Assembly (NCBI GenBank): GCA_002005505.1
Contig: MVGU01000733.1
Span: 180,001 to 205,000, forward strand
Reading direction: 5' to 3'
Origin: Botryococcus braunii
Lineage: Eukaryota; Chlorophyta; Trebouxiophyceae
Length of the DNA: 25,000 bases
Made by a program: the position numbers and the translations under genes. Below are positions 1 through 15,758 of the stretch, piece by piece; position 1 is the first letter of the stretch; every line of letters starts with the position of its first letter. A model generated the notes under the pieces. That model was not told where the DNA came from and did not search any database. It saw only the letters and a program-made list of their open reading frames with translations.

Positions 1-1790
1 CACAGAATCTCTGTTCTGAGTACCAAAAACCGATTTCTTGGAAGGACAAGCGTGGAACCCCAGATACTTCTGCTGCCTGCAGACCCGCAAGGTCTATTCC
101 TGGGCTGGTGACATTTGAAAGAATGCCTGATATCTTGTGGCAAGTCTGCCCTCGACAGTTCGGAAGCATTTCCTGATGTACCGACTGGTAACGTGATGTT
201 CTGAGGCCTATGTTTTCATTTCCAAGGCCGAAGCAAAGCATGCGGAATGCACTATATGTGTGTGTGTCTATTGTCCGGTGGCCGGGGACAACCCCCCCCC
301 CCTCCCCTTTTCTCGAGGGGAGAGGCTACTGGATCAGCTGCTCTGTGCAGCTGGAGAATGCATGAATCCTTCATGGCATGGATGTGGAGACAAGCCTCGT
401 GATTCTTGTTGCCTAGAGCCCGGGAGGGGATGGCGTGTGGACTATGGTTAGGTGACTCAATCACTAAAGCTGCAGAATGAGCAACAAAGCACCAGCAAAC
501 CAGTTCTACACAGAGAAAGAAAAATCCTCACACAGAAGGATAAGCGTGGGGCCTCCCGGCCCGGGGGGGGGGGGGGGTGCGCAGGGACTTGCACTGTGGG
601 GTACCGCAGAATTCAGCTTTACAAGATAGTCTGTTCAGGGATCGTTGGTCTACGGTTCAGAACTATTTGGGTTTAGAAACTATTTAGGTTTGTAAAAACA
701 AAACGGCCCTGTCTCACCCCACCCCCCCCAATGCTAGATCCAAGTTGGGTGCAAACATGCAAAATCTGTACTGTTACCTGCGTAAAGTGCTTCAACAAGT
801 GAACAACATCTTAACACTAGCACATGCCAGTCTAGAAAAAGAGCTACCTACAGTCTTTTACGCAACTAATCGTAGGTGCTCAAATTTCGTTTGATTGGAT
901 TAAGTAGGTGCCAACAAGCTAAGACGCTGAAAGAAGACACTGATACCCAAAATACTAGCTCACATTAGGTACGGCTAAGTGAGTAGTCAAGACATTCTTA
1001 TCTTCTCATGGAACTTGGGCAAGTGTTGCACTGGAATAATGGTTCAATCACCCACCATGCGAAATCAGCTCGTTGTATTGAAGGCTTCTAGCTGCCTGCT
1101 CCTCAACAAAACGCCTCTATGGTTGTTGAACAGCAAGGCAACAGCAACCGAGCCCCAACTTCGGTCGAAAGGCTGCAACAAAGATTCCTGCCGAATTAAT
1201 CAATCCAACTTACCAACCATCACGAGGCAAATGGCAATAACTAAAGCACCTGACTGCAATCATGGCTACACTGGGTGCACAACTTGAATTATCAGTTTCA
1301 TATATATACGAAAGCATTGGTTTCCAAAAGTATTACGCATCAACTGTACAACAACACTTCATCTTTTGAGGCAGCACCCTGCTACCGTTCATTTATACAT
1401 TTCAGACGAGAAACGGATTGTGCAGGCAAACACTCTTGCTGTACAAAGCTGTAGGGCACACATTCAATAGCCTGAGGTAAAGCAATTTTCTTCGAGTCAT
1501 AGCACCCCAACGTGGTCGATAAACCCAACCGAGGAGGTCAACGAGACCGGGGAAGCCCCACTCTCACCCCTCTCCCTTGCTAACACAGATAGGCCTTTCC
1601 AACGACTGTACTGCCCTGGTCTATAACTACGGCCATCATGCCCAGAGCTTTGAAACTGCAAAAAACTCTTGTAGTGGAGAACAGCACAGGGTCCAAGGAC
1701 TGAACAATTCCACGCCCCACATCCGCTATGCTCCACTTGATGTGCAGCTGAAGCGAAGGAGATTTAGGAGTGGTTAAGGGCGGGGTATAT
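1..1790. other. Region with no recognised gene, downstream of P4H
   Basis: I see no family-like protein segment on either strand. The open frames here, the longest about 102 codons at 979-1287 on the plus strand, have no recognisable motif or domain. The stretch holds an 11-base C run at 292-302 and a 15-base G run at 563-577. It is probably 3' UTR and flanking DNA of the minus-strand P4H gene, but no polyadenylation site could be placed with confidence. Confidence 0.5.
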
Positions 1791-4700
1791 TTAATCAACA
1801 GTAAGGTCACCCAAGAAACCAGCATCCTCTCGATTTTTCCGGCGGCAGTCTGCATCATCATCAGGGCATGGGTGGCAGAGGTGGCAGGAGAGCCTGCAGG
1901 TGCCCAGAAGGTATCCGTCGCCCTCCATGTAGCCCTGGTTCTTTTTGCACCTACACCGCACCCAGCACTTGCTTCAGGGCTTGTTGATTGAAACTTTCTT
2001 AAAAAGCGCTGAAATTCTCAATAAGCACTGAAATTGCACGACTGCCAACCTTGACCAAGACCCAGATTTTCCCTGCTTGATTGGTTTTTGCTTCGTATAG
2101 TATACTTTGCCATTAATAAGGGACTGCTGGCCTGTAAAGTCTTCCTGAAACCAAGAAGGTTTCCCTTTGGAAACCCCAGGGGTGAAGCCCGGCGGGGAAG
2201 TGCACCATCACTTGGTACATCAGACTTGAAGGAAAATCACATTAGGGTGCCGCTGGTGTCATTCAATTCAATGCTGACCACAGTGCAAGCTAGCGCATTG
2301 GTGACTCTCAATAATGGGACACACAATGCACCAATAACTGAATTGTCACCATAGGACTCATGTAAGGGCCTTGCACCATACAACATGCATCAGAGTTTTG
2401 CCTCCGACAGAACTTTTTCGGTCTCTTTTCCTGCATCAAAGAGTCCAGGTCCTACCCATTATTCTTTGCCCAGTTAGGGCACGAATCATGGTAGTCCACG
2501 CAGTCTGCTGGATCCCGGTCAAGTGCCATATCTTGGGCATGTTTTTGATTCAGCCACTCTGGGTGGAAAGGTAGAGTGTGAATCCATATCGTAGCTGTCC
2601 ATTTGACTCCAGTCACCACAGGGCAGCCTGTATGCAATGCTTTCATATCCTGCTCTCCATCAGGTTTGACACTGTAGAACAGTAGTGCATCTCCTGTGTT
2701 CACAAAAAATCCAAATTCCTCAGTAGAGTTTTTGGTGCACCCAAAACAAAAGGACCACGCCTCAGTCACAACGCCAGCAAGGTAGGAAGACCAACGACAG
2801 CAAAATGGATCAGGAATGTTGAGATGAATAGTATTGTGCCAATCCCAACACGATCGAGAACACTGACGTTCCATTTGATAGACAAATTCAACACAGCATA
2901 TTTCAAGGTTTGTATATGGGTGAACAAAGTCATGTTGCTACTACATGGGCCTGCTAACAACAAAAAGAGTTCAGAAGTCTCTTTCACGCTGAGAAGTCCG
3001 GTACAACTCGCCCTTGATACAGATTGTAAGAGTACCCATGCCATCATGTGTTTGAAGCAATGGGCCGCAACTGCAGTATAACAATTCTGTATGCTCTTTA
3101 TCTGGCAAAGCTCGGTGGGGATAACAATTCTTCCACCCCTGAACCTGTGTTCCAGGCAGGGTCCTTACATGCTGGCACATAAAGCACGTTGTTCTGAAAC
3201 ATGTTGGGTATTAATGAAAGCTTTTTTGAACAATAATCAAATTCATAAGACTGTAATTGGTGTACATAGAAGATTGTTCCCACTAGTGAGGATCCCACTA
3301 ACGAGGACTTTTAGACAGATACTCCTGACACCATCTACACAGCCTAGGATGTAGAGCACAAAGCAAAGCCACAAAGGAATGTAAAACTGCCGATGATGGG
3401 ACCCCCAGGTGCTCGGTGTAAGAAGTCTAGTTGACAAGGCCATGCATTATGCCAGACAAGAGAGACCGAGAGTCAAGGACGACAGGACTAAACAGGGAAA
3501 GATCCTGTTTAAGTCAAGGACGACAGGACTAAACAGGGAAAGATCCTGTTAATTGGGCATAAGGCAGAATTTAAAACAGACTGAGAAAGTTAGAAAGAAT
3601 CAACCTACCCTTCTTTGGGCGGAAAGCAACATGGCCCTCCGCACAATTGGAGAACGGGCCAATCCTCTCTGCGATTGATGGATCTGCCCATTCATCAGAC
3701 TGCAAAACCCCACAGACCCTAAATTACAAGAAAATGGAACATCAAGAGCGTAACCACCTAATTCAGGAACAAGGCCAAAGCCATCCTCAATACCCTAACA
3801 AAGATGAACTTCATACCCAGACCTAGATGATTACTCCACGTGTAGAAAGTCGGCGACTCTCTCTTACACCACCTCTTGACAGTACAATGTAATAACATGG
3901 CTCATGGCTGAATCACGAATAGCAGCAAACCGTCAGTAGCACTGCCATTTTGGTTTATCTTCAAATGCAAACTAGGAGTGTAGAGTGAATTTTGAAATAA
4001 CCCTAATTACAACCATAGAGTACAGGAGCAATAAGAAACCCTTACACCAAGCATAGCACCCTGAATGAAAATCAACTTCAAACTGGTTCAAGATGGAAAG
4101 TGCATTCACAGGCTCACATCTGGAAATGCAGTCTCGCCTCCAAATAAATCTTTGTCAGCTAAATAGACAAGGACAGTGGCGGCACGTGGACCTTTCTCCT
4201 CAAACACATCCCAGTGTGCTCCATACTTTTGCCCGTACTGGTACCGCAAAATTTGAACATCTTCCTGATGGCTAATGGGGAACTTGGTCCAAGCTGCCAG
4301 CTTTTCCTCCAGCTTGGTCACTACAGCGTCTTCTTTTCGCCTGTTCCCGATTCATTGCCTTTCAAACAAGCCCAGTCTCAAGAGCCAGGGAGCTTTCAAT
4401 GTTAGTGGATTCTGGTAGCCACACGTCCTTGGCAGCCAAGAAGGTGGGTTAGTGCACACACACACCACCGCGGTAGTCAGCAAAGGCATTCTTCAGCCCT
4501 CGAAACATAACGTGAGACTCTAACAGGGTGAGGTTTGTGACCTTTTGGCTGCATACTGTTCCAAAACAGTCCTAGCCAGGTCATCAAACAAACCAACTGC
4601 AGGCCACAGCTTGTTCTCACTTACCGCAAGAATGTGCCATAACTTGTGCGGATGTTGTCAAGGACGCTCTTGCCATCACCACCAACAACAGTTGACCTCC

Positions 4701-6209
4701 GCATCTGCATGTAACAGGACCCCTGTTTTAAAAGCAACACTAGGGAGGGATAGGCAAGCTTCCCGCCCATTCCTCTGGCAACAGTGAACATCTTCATCGT
4801 TCAAAGCGCTTATGTGAAATCACAGAATGACTTTCAGGAAACGTCGTCTGCACCATCATAAAAGTGATTCAAAGATTAGCATACCTGTGTGCATGTCCTC
4901 GCACATAGATAACAGTACACACGTATGCATGCACAAAGCCCCTACCCAAGAACATGCACTTCCCCTCCACACCCATAAACACGTTAGGGTTAGCTTGCCT
5001 GTGGTTTCGCCAGTGTCTTGATGTACTCGCATTCCTCATCAGTTAAAAAATTGTGCATCACGAAGGCACGCGGGTGCCATGATATGACTTCTTCCCTGAA
5101 GGAACACCGCGCAACCATTGGCACAAACAATAACATGGTTTCAGAGTCCCTTGGCTGATCAGCATGAGGAATCCATAACTACCTAGGGTGCTGCAATTGT
5201 AGTATGTTTTCAAACTGCGTATTCTGTCTTGCAAATTGCAGTGCTCCCAAAACTTCTCAGCACCATGCAATGCACAAATAATAGAGTAGAGAAGCTCCTT
5301 AGCAACGCCTGTACCACTACTCGACCCTAAGTTTGTCAAAGGCAGCAATAGCACTAGGGAGAACCCGGGGAAGGGGGAAGGAGGCTGCAAAACGTTCATA
5401 CCACGGCTCACTCATGTTTTGTGAAGTTGCTGCCTGCAACATAAATCGAGACAGTTAGATCACAATCCTGACCCCTGGCAGAGCACACATGGCTGAGAGA
5501 AGTATAAGTCGTATCAAATCACTAGAACGAGTTACATGATCGGTGGAAACAACCCTTTCAACACCATAAGAAGATTGAACCTGCTACCCCCACCCATAAA
5601 CTACCTTGCTGTTGTTGGCAAAGCACGCTAGGAAAATTCTTGTTAAGTCATCTTGAACTTGCTGCCGAGAACAGATGTGTGTTTCAAGGAAGGCAGTGGC
5701 TACATATTGGGAGGGTTGGCAGAGGGACCTATGGACCATCTTCTGGACAGAATATGAAGCTCACCTGTCGTCCAAAAACATCACCAGGTCTGAAACTTTC
5801 TCCTTTCCAGCCGATGAGCGCTTCTTCCTCCCCAGATTTTAGATTCAAACCTGTGGACATCATAATCCATTTCAGGACTGATATATTTGAAGGCATAACC
5901 TTTTGACATGAACATGATACATGAGCACGATGTCAGGCTGTCTTTGGTTATAGAAAATCTTCTTACACGTCCCCAGCTTACACTTCACCAATCCTATGCC
6001 CCAATTGAAGTCATGACTTCCAAAAAGGTGGGGACATCCTCAACCACAAGTCAACCCTGTCAATACCCATAGGACTAGCAATGCTCAGTATGGCACATTA
6101 CACAAAACCTCTTCAGCTATCACGCAAGAAACAAGATTAGGGCCCTACCATTCACGAAGGAAACGCTCAGGATCGCAAGCACAAAGACCAGACCAGGCCC
6201 TAGCTCCAT
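1791..6209 (-). CDS. P4H: Prolyl 4-hydroxylase, 2OG-Fe(II) oxygenase with C-terminal ShKT domain (9 exons, complete, 355 aa)
   Basis: Exons on the minus strand in reading order: 6209-6149, 5850-5765, 5433-5402, 5095-4999, 4704-4625, 4340-4118, 3699-3609, 2693-2456, 1950-1791; all phases agree and the stop is TAA at 1793-1791. The product should hydroxylate peptidyl proline using Fe(II), 2-oxoglutarate and O2 in the secretory pathway. Residues 1-21 look like a signal peptide (hydrophobic LVFVLAILSVSFV). The catalytic core runs from SWHPRAF (about 65) to about 262. The iron ligands are His161 and Asp163 (AHWD) and His244 (ALHTGCP), and Lys254 (GVKW) is the likely 2-oxoglutarate contact; GGETAFP (186-192) and GDALLF (224-229) are typical family motifs. 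Residues 288-328 form a six-cysteine ShKT domain (C288, C295, C304, C321, C325, C328), split by the last intron, followed by a 27-residue tail without an HDEL-type signal. Odd points are a 32-nt exon 3 and a GC donor after exon 4. Exon 2 (residues 22-49) is the least certain, resting on splice sites, phase and a weak family resemblance. Confidence 0.93.
3471..3550. repeat. Two-copy 41-bp tandem duplication in P4H intron 7
   Basis: A segment starting AGTCAAGGACGACAGGAC at 3471 is repeated from 3512 with a 41-base period. The copies look identical over about 39 bases, indicating a recent tandem duplication. It lies inside the 915-base intron 2694-3608 and does not touch an exon. Confidence 0.9.
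4705..4998 (-). other. GC-AG intron of the P4H gene (intron 4)
   Basis: Exon 4 ends ...AAACCACAG and the intron starts GCAAGC, so the donor is GC rather than GT; the acceptor is CATGCAG before ATGCGGAGG. A GT donor further downstream would pass an in-frame TAA just inside the intron. Joining at the GC site gives the family-like LAKPQ-MRRSTVVGG with matching phase 0. The CAG|GCAAG context is the usual strong consensus that accompanies GC donors. Confidence 0.85.
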
Positions 6210-6245
6210 GGCAGGGCAAACTTGGCCAAAGACTTCCTTCAAGGC

Positions 6246-6275
6246 CTTATAGCCACACCAGATGCATATATATGG
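6246..6275 (-). promoter_or_regulatory. Candidate TATA elements upstream of P4H
   Basis: On the minus strand, CATATATATG (6274-6265) lies about 55 bases and CTATAAGG (about 6254-6247) about 40 bases upstream of the P4H ATG at 6209. Either could serve as a TATA box, which would imply a very short 5' UTR. Motif resemblance only. Confidence 0.3.
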
Positions 6276-7926
6276 TCAGACTTCCTCCATGCCTAATCAA
6301 TCTGCGGACACCTTTACCCTTGCCTGCAGTGCACGGTACGTATGGCCTGTGAACTACAGTGCAAAAACGAATACTCGGCCCGCACAGCCCTGCTTGTGCA
6401 AGCACACCTACAATAATCGACACCGATTTACCTACTCTCTAACGCAGCCTTTGATCTTTGGCTGTTGGGCGACGCAGGAATTCGAATACCGGAACGCGCG
6501 AACCCAGAACTAATCGAAATCTTGTTGGTATGGTTTGGACCAAGGCAAGCTTGCTAACTTCGCCAATAAAACAACATAAATTTTGCAGTGTTGTCTAAAT
6601 TTCTTATGTGATATTGGCGCGATCTGGAAAGGCGACGTGCACACGCGCTCAAGGTGGTGCGCCTTGTACGGGATGATTCATCGCTGTTGTCTGAGAAGCT
6701 CACTGACGAGCACACAAGGTTCCTTCTAGTTGTCAGCACCCCTGACCGTCTCCCTTGTGGCAAGACACCAGCTGTAAGTTTATAAAGCACAAGCATATAT
6801 TGCAACTTGCGTGTGCCATATGCGTCAGCAATGGGACCGTCCACCTTAACGATTGAACCCGATCGGTGGTGATTTGTTGGTGCCACTGCAGAGTAACGCT
6901 TAAATACTGTGATTAAAAATGACTATGAGAGTACAACCGGGATATAGGACAACGGGTAACAGCTACTTGGCTTACGAGAGCTGACTGGCCCAAGCTTGAC
7001 AATACAAGCTAATGTCAAAGCGGCAGTTATAATGGGGCAAATGCAAGAGCCATCGAATTTACAGAGCTCTCTATGAAGGTTATGGGCAGCGAAGTGTCCT
7101 GTCTCGGCACAGTGCAAGTGTGCACCACAGAAGAGATGTCGGTAGGGAAAGGTTGCAGGACTTCCAGCAAACAGGTTGCTAAAACGGTAAAATGCACGCC
7201 GGCGCCAGCACCAATCAGACGACAGCCAACGGCCTTGCTAAAGAGGTGCAATACAACTGAATTGGAATTTCAACGTGCACGCACCTACTTTTAAAATGGT
7301 CTATCAATCAAATGGTTACTTATATGTTCATGTGACTTTGAGAGCTGTGTAAGATTCTGATTTGCAGGGCCGATCACACCTGAGTCCTTTCTTATCCTGA
7401 GCACATGAGCTGATCACAGATACCATTGCTCACCGTATAGATGTGGATTATATTACGCCTTCCAACGCGTTAATCCTTGCAGTTCCATCTCCTCTATGCT
7501 TAAAATGTACACTACATGTGTGAAAGGCTTTCACTGAAAGCTGTACAGGCTTCAAACACACGCAAACACAAAACGTGGTGAAAACGCCCCAATCAGTCTT
7601 TCGGATAAGAGGGGCCACTTGAGTGTATGCCCGAGCCGCAGCCTGATGCATTCAAAACTTATCGCGGAGGCCTTAGCGTGCGACGGGAATACCCAGGTGT
7701 TCCCTGGAAGACCGATGCACAGGGAGTCATGACGACATGCACGTGCTGATTAGCTAGGGCACGTGCTCTGCCTGGGCGATGTGTCCAATAGTATCTAAGT
7801 TACATATTCTTCACACCCTGAATACGGTAATTTACAATCTGATTTGAGTGAACATGGCGAGAGAGGCCAAACACAACATTGGGGTAGCCCCCGTGCATTA
7901 TTCAACGCGGGCCATATGTTCATAGT

Positions 7927-7950
7927 ATACACATATACGTATATGTGTAT
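7927..7950. repeat. 24-bp perfect AT-rich palindrome
   Basis: ATACACATATAC is followed directly by its exact reverse complement GTATATGTGTAT, with no spacer. It lies about 1.7 kb upstream of the P4H start and 1.4 kb upstream of the UGT start. It could form a cruciform or bind a dimeric factor, or could be chance in alternating purine-pyrimidine DNA. Confidence 0.85.
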
Positions 7951-8948
7951 GTAAAAAGTATGAGCCCCAGCTCATCAACTGAGCCCATTGGCCAACCATG
8001 CCGCCTGCAAGAGGGAATGTGGTGTCGAGATGGCACACACGAGTCATTAACGGTAAAAATGCTCAAGGTTCAGAATTCATCGAAAGGTCACAACTTGAAT
8101 GAAGGTCCCTAAACATGTCCACTATCTGAACCCATGGCCCTGCAACAGGGTCAAATTAAACATTTATAAATGCGTAAATACAAAATTTCGATGTACCAGA
8201 GTAGCACATGCACTGAAGACATTATCATTTTCCGCCATTCTTTGCCTAGAAAACTTAATCCGGTTAGATAAGTGGACAAAACACTGGAAAAAGCTTCTGG
8301 CAGTTGCACTAGCGTCCCCGGCAGATGTTATAGTGCTGTCCCTGTCGTTTTAATAAGAAGAGCAAGGTCATTTGCATCTGCAGTTCCTTAAGCCCAGTTG
8401 GGCCTTGCCGGCTGTATCTGGTAATTTTGATTGACTGCTTATCAGTCCAGCTCTGGAATCCTCTCGTTGCTCTGCAGTTGTTGGTTACACACGTGCAATT
8501 TGCTGGTTGTTTCAGCCTACGTAGGAAGGGACAGGTTTCTGTTTCTGAATTCATTCTCATAGCGATGTATTTCCATATGAGCACTTGTACTGCCAGTCTG
8601 GCAGGTGTCAAATTCTTACTCACACCCACACATTCCTATGAAGACAAGGACCTAAGGAAGTGGCTGTGCATGAGACAGAACAGAACAATTGCGGGTTACA
8701 CCTGGAGCATGTGACATGCAACGTTGGACAAGATATGAAATCGTTGTGATGGATGAATGTCGTTGATCATGTTGGTCCGGTGGGGGCTGGACTCGATGTA
8801 GTTTGGAAAAGGGGAAGAAGGCAGGGGGGAAGGGGGTGATGTATCAATGTGTTTTGAATTCTCCAAAGAGGCATTAGAAGGACCTGCTTCAGACTTCACA
8901 GGTATCCTATACTGACCGTATTGAAATGATGTATCCAGCAACGTGATA

Positions 8949-8967
8949 AGGTTCTCAGTGAGAACCT
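8949..8967. repeat. 19-bp palindrome with one-base centre
   Basis: AGGTTCTCA and TGAGAACCT flank a single central G. The sequence CAATAAAA follows directly. It resembles a dimeric protein-binding site more than an RNA hairpin, since a one-base loop cannot form. Function unknown. Confidence 0.6.
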
Positions 8968-9030
8968 CAATAAAAGGAAATTGGCACCCATTCTCTGCAT
9001 GTTATTTTTACCGAACGAGTCCGGCGGCCT

Positions 9031-9037
9031 TATATAG
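9031..9037 (+). promoter_or_regulatory. Candidate TATA box upstream of UGT
   Basis: TATATAG lies inside the near-palindrome GGCCTTATATAGGCC, about 330 bases upstream of the UGT ATG. If used, it implies a roughly 300-base leader containing several upstream ATGs, so a nearer start site or a leader intron is equally possible. Confidence 0.35.
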
Positions 9038-9360
9038 GCCCCGAGTACATTAGCACGGTGGTTCACTTTTCTTTTAAATGGATGATCCGGGATACCCGAG
9101 CTATGAGTTCAGTTCGTAACGGAGTTTCCAAAAAAAGGATCTAGCCCTAGTCCTGGGTCGACGGCGCAAATTGCAACATTAAACAAAAACAACCTGGGAA
9201 AGACCTTTCTGAAAGAGCAGGAGACTGCTGGGTTGGGCTTAGCAAAGAATGGGTCTGCACATACGATCATCGGTGACTTGCCAGATACGCGGGTATCCCG
9301 CTGGGGTCCAACCATGTTCCCAGGCAGCACGCCGAGGAAGACCCACTTAAGTCAATATCC

Positions 9361-14504
<5,144 letters not shown>

Positions 14505-14738
14505 TTTGCATGTTGATGGTGGAACCAATGTCCCAGGCAGGTACACAGTAAGCACATGTCTGGATATTTGACTTGCACCGCATCTGGCAAAGCGCTTTGC
14601 ATCCATTCGTACAATGCATATGCCTGTTTTTGAGAAGTACATCTTCGTGACACTGCGGCTGCTTAAAGGCTGGGAGGCAGGGATCCTATTCCAACGTCCA
14701 ATCTTTTACGAAAATACGCCAGGTGTACCGTACACATT

Positions 14739-14743
14739 TGTAA
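14739..14743 (+). promoter_or_regulatory. Possible TGTAA polyadenylation signal of UGT
   Basis: This is the first TGTAA on the plus strand after the UGT stop, 235 bases downstream. TGTAA is the usual polyadenylation signal in many green algae. A five-base motif is weak evidence on its own. Confidence 0.2.
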
Positions 14744-15067
14744 TTGACACCTTATTTGACCAGAGGCTGATTCCCCACGATTTCAAAGGCATTTACAGAC
14801 TACATCATGCGAAACATACTGTGCTGTGTTGGTATAATGAAAGGTCTAACTTGATTGAAAACCTGGGAAATGGCGAGGGCCTCTTCAACAGCACGTGACA
14901 CAAGAAACAGGGTGGTGGTCTATTGGATGCAATATTACCTCCAGCATCACATAGCGTGCATGTGTAGTTTATGCTCTAAAACATTCATCTTGCCACGACA
15001 AAACACTTTTCCTTCATAAAGGCTCGTAGAGTTGTAAATGCTGTGAAAACCCATTCACCCTCCTAGT

Positions 15068-15209
15068 CTTTACGGGCTAGTTAATCATATCCCGGCCCTG
15101 GCAGTCCCCTTTCCAAGGATCCTAAAGTGCCATCGCTCCAAACCTGCTGCTTTAAGATCCTTGGTAAGGGGATTGCCAGGGCCGGGATATGATTAACTAG
15201 CCCGTAAAG
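15068..15209. repeat. Foldback element: 54-bp inverted repeat with 34-base loop
   Basis: The left arm 15068-15121 begins CTTTACGGGCTAGTTAATC, and the right arm 15156-15209 ends with its reverse complement. The arms match at 52 of 54 positions; as plus-strand RNA one difference is a G-U pair and the other a U-U mismatch. The loop is 15122-15155. No convincing target-site duplication is visible. It could be a small foldback or MITE-like element, or the precursor of a small RNA. Confidence 0.9.
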
Positions 15210-15723
15210 CCTTGCCACTCATTTGCTCATCCTTAAACGGTTGGATGGAGCTATGATGTTTGCTAGCCATCAGATTATACGTCCAAGGTACAAAATACAT
15301 AAGACAATACTAAGAACCAGGAAACATGATCTTGGCACTGCAGATAAATTGGCAACGCAAAAACCTTCCTCCCTTGAACCCCAGAATCTCCAAGCCTAGC
15401 AAGATAGGCATGTGGTTTTGGGGTTGATTGGGGTCTCATGTCCTACCCTTTCTTTTATCTGCATAACTTTAACCGGCGTCAACCTAAGTAGGCTCGTCCA
15501 TTCTCTTCTCGTGGATCATACATCCAAGGGTGCCATACCCATTGTTTACCAGAAGGCCAGCACGACGTGCAACAGTTGGTGTGCAGCCTTCCATTCCATG
15601 GCTTTACACCATGGAGAAATCCAGTTGACTGTAAGGCAGGTACTCTGTCAGCCCACTTGTGACAAACAGGGGGGTAAGACAAGCCTGCCATATCATGTCA
15701 CAAGATATGGCACGATATGGCAG

Positions 15724-15758
15724 ATCGTGGCAGCACAAGATCCTTGTGCTGCCACGAT
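15724..15758. repeat. Perfect 16-bp hairpin with 3-base loop
   Basis: ATCGTGGCAGCACAAG and its exact reverse complement flank the loop ATC. Short neighbouring repeats of ATATGG (about 15690-15720) surround it. It lies about 520 bases after the larger foldback element. Function unknown. Confidence 0.85.

Larger units (their letters stand above)
6276..9360. other. Divergent intergenic region between P4H and UGT, no gene recognised
   Basis: The open frames on both strands, up to about 110 codons (for example 6554-6886 minus and 8309-8629 minus), resemble no family known to me, and no RNA gene was seen. The region should hold the promoters of the two divergent genes. It contains a 24-bp perfect palindrome at 7927-7950, a 19-bp palindrome at 8949-8967, and a TATA-like element at 9031-9037. 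A short lineage-specific gene or 5' UTR exon here cannot be excluded. Confidence 0.5.

Noticed and set aside
979..1287. 102-codon plus-strand frame
   Set aside because: No recognisable domain or plausible exon continuation.
2694..2874. In-frame 5' extension of P4H exon 8
   Set aside because: It is open but not P4H-like. The exon at 3699-3609 supplies the family sequence PFSNCAEGHVAFRPKKG and joins in phase to GDALLF at 2693, so the extension is intron.
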